A stretch of DNA of 53,582 nt from NCBI GenBank assembly GCA_019634975.1, contig JAHCAI010000012.1, positions 71,004-124,585 of the forward strand. Direction: 5' to 3'. Shown one piece after another: positions 38,214-48,900 of this stretch (position 1 is the stretch's first letter; every line of letters begins with the position of its first letter). The notes under the pieces are model-generated. The model worked only from the letters and a program-made list of their open reading frames with translations, was not told the DNA's origin and did no database searches. Made by a program: the position numbers and the translations under genes. Source of the DNA: Burkholderiales bacterium. GTDB lineage: Bacteria; Pseudomonadota; Gammaproteobacteria; Burkholderiales; SG8-41.

Positions 38214-39851
38214 TTGTCGCTGCAGCGCGCACTGATTGGCAAGGCCTGTATCCTGCACGCCGTGGCGCTGGCGGCGGCATTGTGCGTGCCGCTGCAGGCC
38301 CGGGCCCAGTCCGCGCCGACGCCGGGCGCCGTGCTCGACACCGTTCCCGACCGCAAGCCGGTGCTGCCGCCGACGCCGGCGGAAGTGATTTTCCCGGCAA
38401 GCCGCCCGGATGCCGTGCACGACCCCTCGGCGCCGCGCTTCACGGTCAACGCCTTCACTTTCGTCGGCAACACCGTCTATACCGAGCGCCAGCTCAAACA
38501 GCTCACCGAGCGATACATCGACCTGCAGCTGAACCTCTACGACCTGAACCGGGCAGCCGACAGCGTCACCCAGCTCTACCGCGAGACCGGCTTCCCGATC
38601 TCGCGCGCGATCATCCCGGCGCAGAAGGTCGAGAACGGCATCGTGCGCATCGAAGTCATCGAGGGCCGGCTGGCCAACATCAGCATCACCGGCAACAATC
38701 GTTATCCCGATGACCTGATCGCCGCGCGCACCGGCAGCCTGCCGAGGAACGAGCTGGTCACCGTGCCGCGCCTCGAGCGCAGCCTGCTGTTGATGAACGA
38801 CCTGCCCGGACTCTCGGCGCGGGCGACGCTGGCACCCGGTGCCGACTACGGCACCACCGACATGATCATCCGCACCGAGGAAAAGCCGTTCGCCGCCACT
38901 GTCTCGCTCGACAACCACGGCCGCCGCGAAACCGGCGAGACGCGTCTCGATGCCGCGCTTGACCTCAACAATCCGCTGGGCATCGGCGACCAGCTGAACC
39001 TGCGCATCATCAACACGCGGCATGACCTGCTGTCGTACGGGCGCATCGGCTACAGCCTGCCGGTGTCGAACGAGGGCACGCGCCTCGGCGCCACCTATTC
39101 GAAAGTGCGCTATGACATCGGCGGCGAGTTCGCCGCGCTGGGCATATCCGGCGAAGTCACCAATACCGAGCTGGTGATGACCCATCCCCAGGTGCGCAGC
39201 CGGGCGCGCAACATCGTTTTCGGCATCGGCCTGCGCAACACCAAAACCAAGCAGACCACGCTGGGCGTGCCGACCGCCGACAGCAGCATCGACCTGCTGA
39301 GCCTGACCGCGCTCGGCAACTGGGTCCATGCCGATTCCGCGTCCACCAGCGCGACGGTCGTGCTCTCCGGCAACGGCAAGAACAATCCGGGCAACCTGCA
39401 GGATGCGCAGCGCGCCAAGGCCGACATCGACATCAGCCACCTGCGCGCGGCCTCGAAAAACTGGGACCTCTACCTGCGCGGCAACATGGTCTTTTCCAGC
39501 GGCGCGCTGCCCGACACCGAAAAATTCTCGCTCGGCGGCCCCGGCAGCGTGCGCGGTTACCGCCCATCAGACCTGCGCGGCGAAACCGGCTGGGTCGCCA
39601 CCGGCGAGCTGCGCCGCCAGTTCGTCGCCGTCAACACCGTGGGCGTGTTCAGCCTGTTCTACGACTGGGGCGCAATCAAGGCCGACGGCTTCACCCGCTA
39701 CGACACCCTGCGCAGCGCCGGCTTCGGCGTCAGCGTGTTCCCGCACAAGCACCTGCGCGCCAAGGTGGAATATGCCTATCCGCAGAGCGACCGCATCTCG
39801 GGCGACCGCAAGCGCGGCCGGCTGTGGCTCACCGTGAGCAGCAGCTTCTGA
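38214..39851 (+). CDS. Two-partner secretion transporter TpsB (FhaC/ShlB family)
   Basis: This 545-residue outer-membrane protein would export the TpsA partner encoded next. It starts at TTG, preceded by AAGGGGA, and has a signal peptide ending near QARAQS. A POTRA_2-like region (FTVNAFTFVGNTVYTERQL and NGIVRIEVIEGRLANISI) is followed by a ShlB-type beta barrel of about 330 residues. The latter contains FSLGGPGSVRGYRPSDLRGE, with the conserved VRGY motif of Omp85-superfamily TpsB proteins. It ends in a typical C-terminal aromatic (WLTVSSSF). Confidence 0.93.
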   Translation: MSLQRALIGKACILHAVALAAALCVPLQARAQSAPTPGAVLDTVPDRKPVLPPTPAEVIFPASRPDAVHDPSAPRFTVNAFTFVGNTVYTERQLKQLTERYIDLQLNLYDLNRAADSVTQLYRETGFPISRAIIPAQKVENGIVRIEVIEGRLANISITGNNRYPDDLIAARTGSLPRNELVTVPRLERSLLLMNDLPGLSARATLAPGADYGTTDMIIRTEEKPFAATVSLDNHGRRETGETRLDAALDLNNPLGIGDQLNLRIINTRHDLLSYGRIGYSLPVSNEGTRLGATYSKVRYDIGGEFAALGISGEVTNTELVMTHPQVRSRARNIVFGIGLRNTKTKQTTLGVPTADSSIDLLSLTALGNWVHADSASTSATVVLSGNGKNNPGNLQDAQRAKADIDISHLRAASKNWDLYLRGNMVFSSGALPDTEKFSLGGPGSVRGYRPSDLRGETGWVATGELRRQFVAVNTVGVFSLFYDWGAIKADGFTRYDTLRSAGFGVSVFPHKHLRAKVEYAYPQSDRISGDRKRGRLWLTVSSSF

Positions 39852-39864
39852 GCGTGAATTTTAT

Positions 39865-39882
39865 AAATACTTGATTTTATTG
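39865..39882 (-). repeat. AT-rich junction motif, site 4
   Basis: The minus strand reads AATAAAATCAAGTATTTA, two changes from consensus. It fills much of the 52-base gap between tpsB and tpsA. Confidence 0.65.
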
Positions 39883-39903
39883 GTTTTTTTATGAATCCCG
39901 AGG

Positions 39904-42900
39904 ATGGGCTCCGGTGCAGGCTCTTGGTTATACTCAAAGCTGTCCTCACGGCCCGGTAACGAATACCCACAACCCGTGACTGCCCGCCGAACATCCCGCC
40001 GCACACCCGGACGCCTGCTGCGCGGCCTGCGCCTCGCGCCAGTGCCCGCGGCACTGGCGGCCATCGGTTTCTGCAGCCTGCTGCTGCCCGGCCAGCCGGT
40101 GCAGGCCCAGCAGCTGCCCAGCGGCGGCAGCGTCGTCAGCGGCAGCGCGACCATCCACAATCCCGCGCCCACGCAACAGGTCATCACCCAGGGCAGCGAC
40201 AAGGCGATCATCAACTGGCAGGGCTTTTCGATCGGCCAGGGCCACAGCGTGCAGTTCGTGCAGCCGGGCAGCGGCTCGGTGGTGCTCAACCGCGTCGTCG
40301 GCAGCGACCCCTCGTCGATCTACGGCAGCCTCTCCGCCAACGGCCGCGTGTTCCTGGTCAACCCGCAGGGCATTTTCTTCAGCCCGACCGCGAGCCTCGA
40401 TGTCGGCGGCCTGGTCGCCTCGACGCTGAACATCAGCAACGACGACTTCCTCGCCGGACGCTACATTTTCCGCCGCGATCCCGGATCGCCGGCCCATGCC
40501 TCGGTGATCAACGAGGGCCTGATCCGCGCCCGCGACAACGGCTACGTCGTGCTCGCCGGCGATTACGCCGCCAACCGCGGCATCGTCGAGGCGCGCATGG
40601 GCACCGTCGCCCTCGCCTCCGGCGCGCAGGTCACCCTCGACATGCAGGGCGACAGCCTGATCAACCTCGCCGTCAGCGAAAAATCGGTGTCCGAACTCGC
40701 CGGCGTCGCCAACAGTGGCGAACTCAATGCCGAAGGCGGCCGCGTGATCATGACCGCGGCCGTCGCCCGCGACCTCGCCGGCACCGTAGTCAACAACAGC
40801 GGCGTCGTGCGCGCCCGCGGCACCGTCGAAAAGGACGGCGCGATCTACCTTGTCGGCGACGGCGGCGACGTCGCCTCCAGCGGCAGCCTCGATGCCGGTG
40901 GCAGCCGCGGCGGCAGCGTCAAGGTGCAATCGACAAGCGGCACCACGCTGGTTTCGGGAAACATCGACGCCACCGGCGGCGCAGGCACCGGCGGCAGCGT
41001 GCAGGTGCTTGGACAAAACGCCGGCATCACCGGTAATGCAGTCATCGACGCCTCGGGCGCCAGCGGCGGCGGCACGGTTCTGATCGGCGGCGACTACCAG
41101 GGCAACAACGCCGAAGTACAGAACGCGCAGCGCAGCTACGTCGGCGCCGATGCGACCATCCGCGCCGACGCGACCCGGGACGGCGGCGGCGGCCGGGTCA
41201 TCGTCTGGGCCGACGACGTCACCCGTTACCACGGCACGATTTCGGCGCGCGGCGGATCACAAGGCGGCAACGGCGGATTTGCCGAAGTTTCAGGCAAGGA
41301 ATCGCTGGTATTCAACGGCACGGCGGATCTGCGTGCGCCGCTGGGCGCGACCGGCACACTGCTGCTGGACCCGAAGAACATCCGCATCACCGCCGCAGGC
41401 GCCGATGCCGTGGCCACCAACGATGCCTTCGCCGACAACGCGGCCGGCACCTCGGAACTGAGCGCGGCCAATGTCGTCGCCGCACTCACCACCGCCGATC
41501 TTGCGTTGCAGGCCAATACTGACATCTCCGTCGAAACCAGCATCAATGCCGCCGGCACCCCGAATGACCTGACGCTGCAGGCCGGGCGCCACATCATCCT
41601 CGGCACCACAAACGCAGGGTTTGCCACTGCCGGCATCGATCCAACAGCAACCACCGGAGCGGTCACCGTCACGATGGGGGGCGGTTCTTTCACCGCCGTT
41701 GTCAACGACGCCGGCGCCACTGCGGCTCAGCGCGACCCGGGTGCCGCGCAGTTCTTCATGGCTTCAGGCTCCAGCATCACTGGTGCCACTGCCGGCGTCA
41801 GCATCACCCAAGGCATGCTCAGCGTCGACTCCGGTGGCGGCACCAGCGTCAACGCCAACACCGGCGCCCTTAACCTGCAGAACATCAGCAGCGGACCGAT
41901 CACCGTCAGCGCCTTCAACAACATCAACGTCAACGGCGTATTGAACAGCGGCGGTGGTGCCATCGACATTACGGCTGACGGCCATCTGAGCGTTGCCGCA
42001 ACCGGTTCGATCACGGCTGGCGCCGGCACCGCGACGCTGAAAACCACCGAAGCGCTGAACGCCGACGCCAACATCAATCTCGCCGGCAACATCAGTGCAA
42101 CCAAAGTCGTGCTGAACTCCGCGGACGCAATCACGCAGACCGCCGGCGGCATCACGTCCACCGAGCTGCGGGTCATGGCCGCTTCCGGCAGCACCGACGA
42201 TGCGGTGGACCTGGGCGGCAGCAACAATGTCGGCACGATTGCCGCCACCAAAAGCGACACTGCCGCAGGCTCCGGCGGCATCTCCAGCCTGATATTCAAC
42301 AATGGCGCCAATACGCTGACCGTCGGCACCGTCGACGCGGTTGTCGGCATCACCGCCATCCCCGCGCCGCCGGCCACCGGTCGCGTCACGCTGACCGCCG
42401 GCAACATGGTCATCAGCAATGCGATCAGCACAGGCTCGGGTACCGGGGTGGTCACGCTGCAACCCAACCTCAACACCAACGCCAGCCTCGGCGGCGGCGC
42501 CGCCTTCGACCTGACCCAGGCCGAGCTCGATCTCGTCACCACCGGTGCGCTGCGTATCGGCCGGACCGACGGCACCGGCAGCCTCAGTGTGGGCTCGGCC
42601 ATCGCCAACGGGCCGAACTGGAGTACTCTGATCCTGCGCGCCGGCAGCGGCGGCATCAGCCAGACCCAGGCCCTGACCGTGACCAACCTTGGCGTCGAAT
42701 CCATCGGCAATGTCACGTTGACCAATGCGGCCAATGCGGTCCAGACCTTTGCCGCCGATCTGAGCGTGGGTGGCACTGGAACAGGCGTCCTGCAGTACCG
42801 CGAACTGGACAGCCTGGCCGTCGGCCGCGTCGGTGTCGACGGCGCCAACAATCCGATTGCCGGCGTCACCGTCACCGGCATCACCACCAACAATGCCAAT

Positions 42901-45900
42901 GCCACGCTGACCACGGGTGATGCCATCACCATCAGCCAGAACATCGGCGTCGGAACCGGCGTGCTGACCCTGGATGTGACCCAGAACGGCGCAACCCAGA
43001 GTGGCGGCTCGACCATCACCACCACTGGTGCCGGCGGTGTGAGACTGCTCGGCAACGGCGGCTTTACCAACAACTTCAACCTGAACCAGAACAACGATGT
43101 CACCAACCTCGCCGCCAATACCACAGGCTCGGTGACCTTCCGCAATTCTGCAGCCACCACGCTGACGGTGGGCAGCGCCGGCGGCACCAACGGCATCACC
43201 ACCGGCGGCTCGTCGGTCACCCTGATCGCCGACGAAATGGCCTTCACGCAGAACATCACCACCGGCGCCGGATCGGTGACACTGACCTCGAATACCGCGG
43301 CTCAGGTGATCAACCTCGGCACCAATGCCGCCGGCCTCAATTTCACCGACGCCACGCTTGAGCGCGTGGTCACCAGCGGCCAGCTGACCATCGGCGACAA
43401 CGCGCACACCGGCTCGATCACCGTATCCGGCGAAACGGTCAATCCCAGCAATGCCACCGGCGGCATCGTGCTGCGCAACCGCGACAGCAGCATCAACATC
43501 AACAGCCAGCTCCAGGCTGCAGGCGGCGGAACATCCTCGATCACCTTGATTGCCGACGGAAACGATGCTGAGAATGCGGCCGGCGGCACAATCACCCAGG
43601 GTGCGGGGGGCGGCCTGACCGCCAACACCCTGACCACACAGTCCAAGGGCGGCACGACGCTCAACACAATCGCCAACAACGCCGTCAGCAACTTCTCTGC
43701 CTTCGAGTCCGGCGGCGGCAATGTCGCTTTTGCCAACACCGGCAACCTGACCGTCAGCGGCGTCGGACTCGGCACCAACGACAATGTCGGCAGCGTCACC
43801 ATCGACACCACCGGCACGCTGTCGACCAGCGGCCTGATCACCACGCACGCGACCAACAGCAATGTGACGCTGTCCGCGGGCGGGGCCATGACCCTGGGCC
43901 AGGACATCAACCCCGGCAGCAGCGGCATCCTGACATTGAGCTCGAGCGATGCCGTCACGATGACCGGCAAGGTTGTCTCCAATGCCGCGAGTGGCGGCGG
44001 CGCAGCCGGCGGCCTGCTGCTGACCCGCCGCGATGGCATCGGCGGCGGAAATTTTTCGGTGACCAGCGCGGACAACGACGTCGCCACCATTGCCGCCAGT
44101 ATCAACGGCAGCCTCAGCTACACCGACGCCACAGCGCTGACGGTAGGCAGCATATCCGGCACCAACGGCATCAACACCAACGGCAACAACGTAACGCTGA
44201 CCGCCGGCGGCAACCTGACACTGAACCAGTCGATCACCGCGACCGGCCAGACCATCGACCTCACCGCCTCCGGCATCACCAGCACCGGCGGCGCGGTCGT
44301 CAGCAACCTGCTGGCCATACGCGACAACAACCTCGCGAATTTCGGTGTCTATGCGCTGGGCGGCAGTGTTTCGGGCATCGCGGCCAACATCAACGGCACG
44401 CTGTCCTACGCCGACGCCGACGCGGTGGCGGTGACTTCGGCCGGCGGCCTTTCGGGGATCCAGACCCGCGGCGGCAGCGTCACCCTCAACAGCGGTTCCG
44501 TCACCAACGGCGCCAACCAGATCACGCTGCTGGAGGGCATCGACACCCGCGCGAATCCCGGCTCCGGCGGCGCCGGAACGGGCAGCACGGTGATCCTCAA
44601 TGCCGCCGGAGGCGGCGTCAATCAGACCAGCGGCTCCATCACGGCCAATGCGCTCGCGCTTCGCGGCTCCGGCACCTTCACGCTGGACAGCGATCCGGGG
44701 CCCGGCGGCGTCAACAATGACGTCAACACCTTGGCCGTGGGCTCCACCACGGCCGGCGCCACCGACGGCCTGATCAATGTCGCCTACCGCGACATCAATG
44801 CCGTCACCATAGGCACCGCCGGCGGCGCCAGCGGGCTGACCACCCGCGGCGGCAACGCGACGGTGATCGCCGAAAACGGCAATCTGACCGTCAACAGCGT
44901 GGTCGACACCCGCACCAATCCGTTCACGGCGGTCGACGGAGCAAACCCGACAACTTCAGGCGGCGACATCACGCTGACCACCCTTGCCGGCGGGACGAAC
45001 ATCGCGCTCAACGCCAATGTCACCGGCGACCTGGTCGACTTCAACACCCTGGGGAGCATCCCGACCGCGCCCGGCGTGATCGTCAACGCCACGGTCAACA
45101 CCGCCAATCTCTCCGGTGAAATCTGGCGCGGCTACGGCGCGGATGCCAATCTCAACGACAACCTGAACGCCACCACCGTGGTGATCTACACCACCAACGG
45201 CGCCGACGTGACCCAGACCGGCGGCACGATTACGGCCGACAATCTGGTGTTCTTCAGTTTCGAAGGGGATTCCGTCTTCAATTTCACCGGCGGCACCAAC
45301 AACGTGTCGAATTTCGCCGCCAGCAGCAATTTCTTCAACCTTTTCACATTCAACAGCAGCGCGCGGGTCAACCTGACGACCACCAACACGCTGAACGTCG
45401 CCAGCCTGAATCCGACCCAGTACTACACCGGCGGCGCCAACGGCATTTTCAGCCGCGGCGAGAACGTGACGCTGTCCACCGGCGGCGCGCTGGCCCTGAC
45501 CGCGCCGGTCAATGCCGGCAGCGGCAACGTCACCTTCAACGTACCCGGCGGGGGCATATCGCAGACGGCGGCCGGCGCGGTCACCGCCAACACCCTGTCG
45601 CTGAACACCTCGAATTCGGTCAACCTGGGCGCGGCAAGCAACAACGTCACCAACCTCGGCAGCAGCAATATCGTCATCAACGATGCGCTGTTCCGTTACA
45701 ACGAGGCTGACAACGTCAACCTCGAATCGATCAGCGTCACCAACCCCGGCGCCGCGACCGTCAACATCACCGCCGGCGGCGTGATCACCCTGCCCGGCGG
45801 CGAATCGCTGTCGGCAACCAGTGCCGGCAATGTTGCAGCGGCCAATGTGAACCTGAGCGGCAACCAGGGTGTGGTACTTAATGGCGCGGTCAGCGCCACT

Positions 45901-48900
45901 GGCGGCGGCGCCAGCAGCGGGGTCAATGCCGGCGTCACGCTGACCAGCAGCAGCGGTCCGGTGGCGATGAACGCAGGCAGTTCCGTCAACGTTACGGATA
46001 ACGGTCCGGCAACGGCCGCCGGCAGCGCCCCCCACAGCGCCGAAGTCACCATCACCGCCGGCTCGCGCAGCTCGACGGTCTTCACCTGCCTGTTCTTCGA
46101 CTCCTGCAACGCCACGGTGCGCAACATCACGGCGACTTCGAACAACGGCCGCGCGGTGATCGATGTTTTCGGCCAGGGCGACAACTCCACCGGCGTCAAT
46201 GTCGTCGGCGCCCTCACCGCGCAGGGCCAGACACGGCCGCTGATCCGGCTCGGCACGCTGACCGAGGACAACAACGACAACATCCTCGCGACCTCGGCGA
46301 TGAGCATCGGCGCGCCGGTCACCGTGATCTCGACCTCGAGCACCGCGGTCAACACGCTGGGGGACAGCGTTCTCGGCGGCATTTCCATCGACGGCCGCGA
46401 CATCACGGTCGGCGCGAAACTCGAGTCGCGCCACCTCGACGGCGTGTCGCGCGCCCAGGACGGCATTTCGATCAACACCCGCAACAACCTCGCGATCAAC
46501 GCCGACATCGTCACCACCTCCAACGGCGGCATCGGCATCACCACCGGCAGCAACGGCTCCGTCGCCGGCAACGGCGTAATCCAGGCGCAGAACGTCAACC
46601 TGGTGGCGCCGAAGAGCCAGGGCAACTTCAACGTCCGCACGCGCATCGAGCCGCCTGCCGGCATCACCGGCACCGGCAACCTGAACGTGCTCGGCGGCGA
46701 CGTGATGCGCATCGACAACCTGTCGAACACCACGCTGATCGCGGCGCTGGGCTTCATCGACCGCAGCCAGGATCCGGCGAATCCGGATCTGCCGATCGGC
46801 GACCTGACGCTGAAGACCGCGGGCACGCTGCAGATCGCGACGCTGGATGCCTACAACCAGGCGCGCTACGACCGCAACGGCATCTTCGGTCCCAAGGTTC
46901 CGGTCAGGCTCGAGCTGGTATCGGACAATTTCGTGGTATTTCCCGGTTCGATCACCACGCCGGACTGGGCCGAGATCACGCTGCGGCCGTACACCGATAC
47001 CGCGGAAATCTTCGTGCGCAACAACGCCGACCCTTCGCTGCCGGGCGTGGTGTTCACGGCCGCCCCGGTGCTGGGCCTGCTGCAGCAGTTCCACCCGGAT
47101 GCCAAGCTGATCATCGGCGGACCCAACCACAAGGGCGACGTTACCGTCGGCGGCGACGGCATTTTCCGCCTCGGCAACATGCACCTGGTGTTCGAAACCG
47201 GGCAGAACGGCAAGGTGGTGCGGAACTTCTTCAGCAGCAATGGCAACGTCTTTCATCCGGAACCCGCGATCGCCTTCGGGGTCCCCGGTTACCCCGGCCC
47301 CAACGTCAACGACGGCATCGGTCAGCTGACTTCGGACCGCGTGCAGCTGATCGAAGCCGGCAACTTCCAGCCCGATCCCGGCGTCACCATCAACGGCGCC
47401 TGCCCCGCGCCCTGCCCCGGCGGCAGCGTCGGCCAGGGTTCGGTCAACGTTACCGGGGATGGCCCCGGTGGCGGTGGCGGTGGCGGCGGTGGCGGAGGCG
47501 GCGGTGGTGGAGGCGGCGGTGGCGGCGGCGGTGGCGGCACCAGTTCCGGCGGCACCGACCTCGGCGGCCCGGGCGGCACCGGCACCGGCACCGCGGCCGG
47601 GACTGGCGGCACCGGTGGCGGTGGCTCGACGACGCCGGCAGACACCACGGAAAGCGGCGGCGGAACCGGCGGCACGCCGACTGACGGCACCGGCGGCGGT
47701 GCCGTGGCCGACGGCGGCGGCACGCTGTCCGGCCCGGCCGATGGCGGCGGCACGACCACCACCTCCACCGACACGACACCGGTCGAGGACGGCGGCGGCA
47801 TCCTCGCGGGCGACGGCACGACCGGCCCGGGCGACGGCACCACACCCGGCGACGGCACCACGCTGGCCGGCGACCCCGGAGACCCCTTCAGCGGCGGCGG
47901 TGGCGGCGGCGGCACACCCAGCGGCGACCCCGGCGGCACCACGACCGATCCGACCACCGGCGGCGGCCCTGACGGTGGCGGCACACTGGCCGATGGCAGC
48001 ACCCCCGGCGGCGACGGCACCGGGCTCGCGGGCGGCGGCGATGGTCCCGGTGGTCCCGGTGGCGACGGCACCGGCATCGGCGGCGGTGCGGGTCCCGGTG
48101 GTGATGGCACGGATCCCTTTGGTGGCGGCGCGTCAGGCGGCGGCGGTCTTGCCGGGGACTCCACGTCCGGCAGCGGCACCGACGGCATTGCCGACGGTTC
48201 CGGCGGCAGCGGCTTCGGCGGCGATGGCGCGACCGGTGGCGGCGCACTGGCCGGCGGCGACGGCACGGGCGGCGCAGGCGGTCCCGGCGGTGATGGTGGC
48301 ATCGGTGACGGACTCGCCGGCGGCAGCGGCGACGGCGGTTTCAGCGGCGGCGCCTCGGGCGGCGGCGCACTGGCCGGAGACAGCGGAGGCGCCGGCGGCG
48401 ATGGTGGCTTCGCGGGCGCTGGCGGCGGCAGCGGCATCGGCGGTGATGGCAGCGGCCTCGGCGGCGACGGCTTTGCCGGCGGCGCGACCGGAGGCGGCAG
48501 CCTCGCTGACGGCTCGGGCACGGCAGGCGGCGGCACCGGACTTGCGGGCGGCGGTGCCGGCGACGGCATGGGCAGTGGTGCCGACGGCACGGCAGGCGGC
48601 AGCGGCGGGTTCCTCTCCGGCAGCGAGGGTTCGGCTTTCGGCGACGGTTCGGGTGGCGCAGGCGGCAGCGGCATTGCCGGCAGCGGTACGGGCACCGGCG
48701 CCGGTGATGGCGGCAGCGGCGGGCACGGCTTCCCGGGCGCCGGCGGCGGCGACGGCCCGGTGGATGCGGTTGTCGCAGGCGCCGACGGCAGCGCGCGTGA
48801 CGGCACCGGACTCTCCGGCGACTTCCGCGGCGGCGCTTCCGGCGGCGGCGCGGCGGTCGGTCCCGGCGAAGCGGCCGAGGGCGAGCGCGGCGAGGCCGGA

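Noticed and set aside
41727..43848. Overlapping minus-strand open frames of 511 and 694 codons inside tpsA
   Set aside because: Composition is Val/Ala/Pro- or Gly/Asp-rich and mirrors the repeats of tpsA on the other strand; no domain is seen.
44956..47256. Minus-strand open frame of 766 codons in tpsA
   Set aside because: Antisense to the beta-helix repeats with shadow composition and no start signals or domains.
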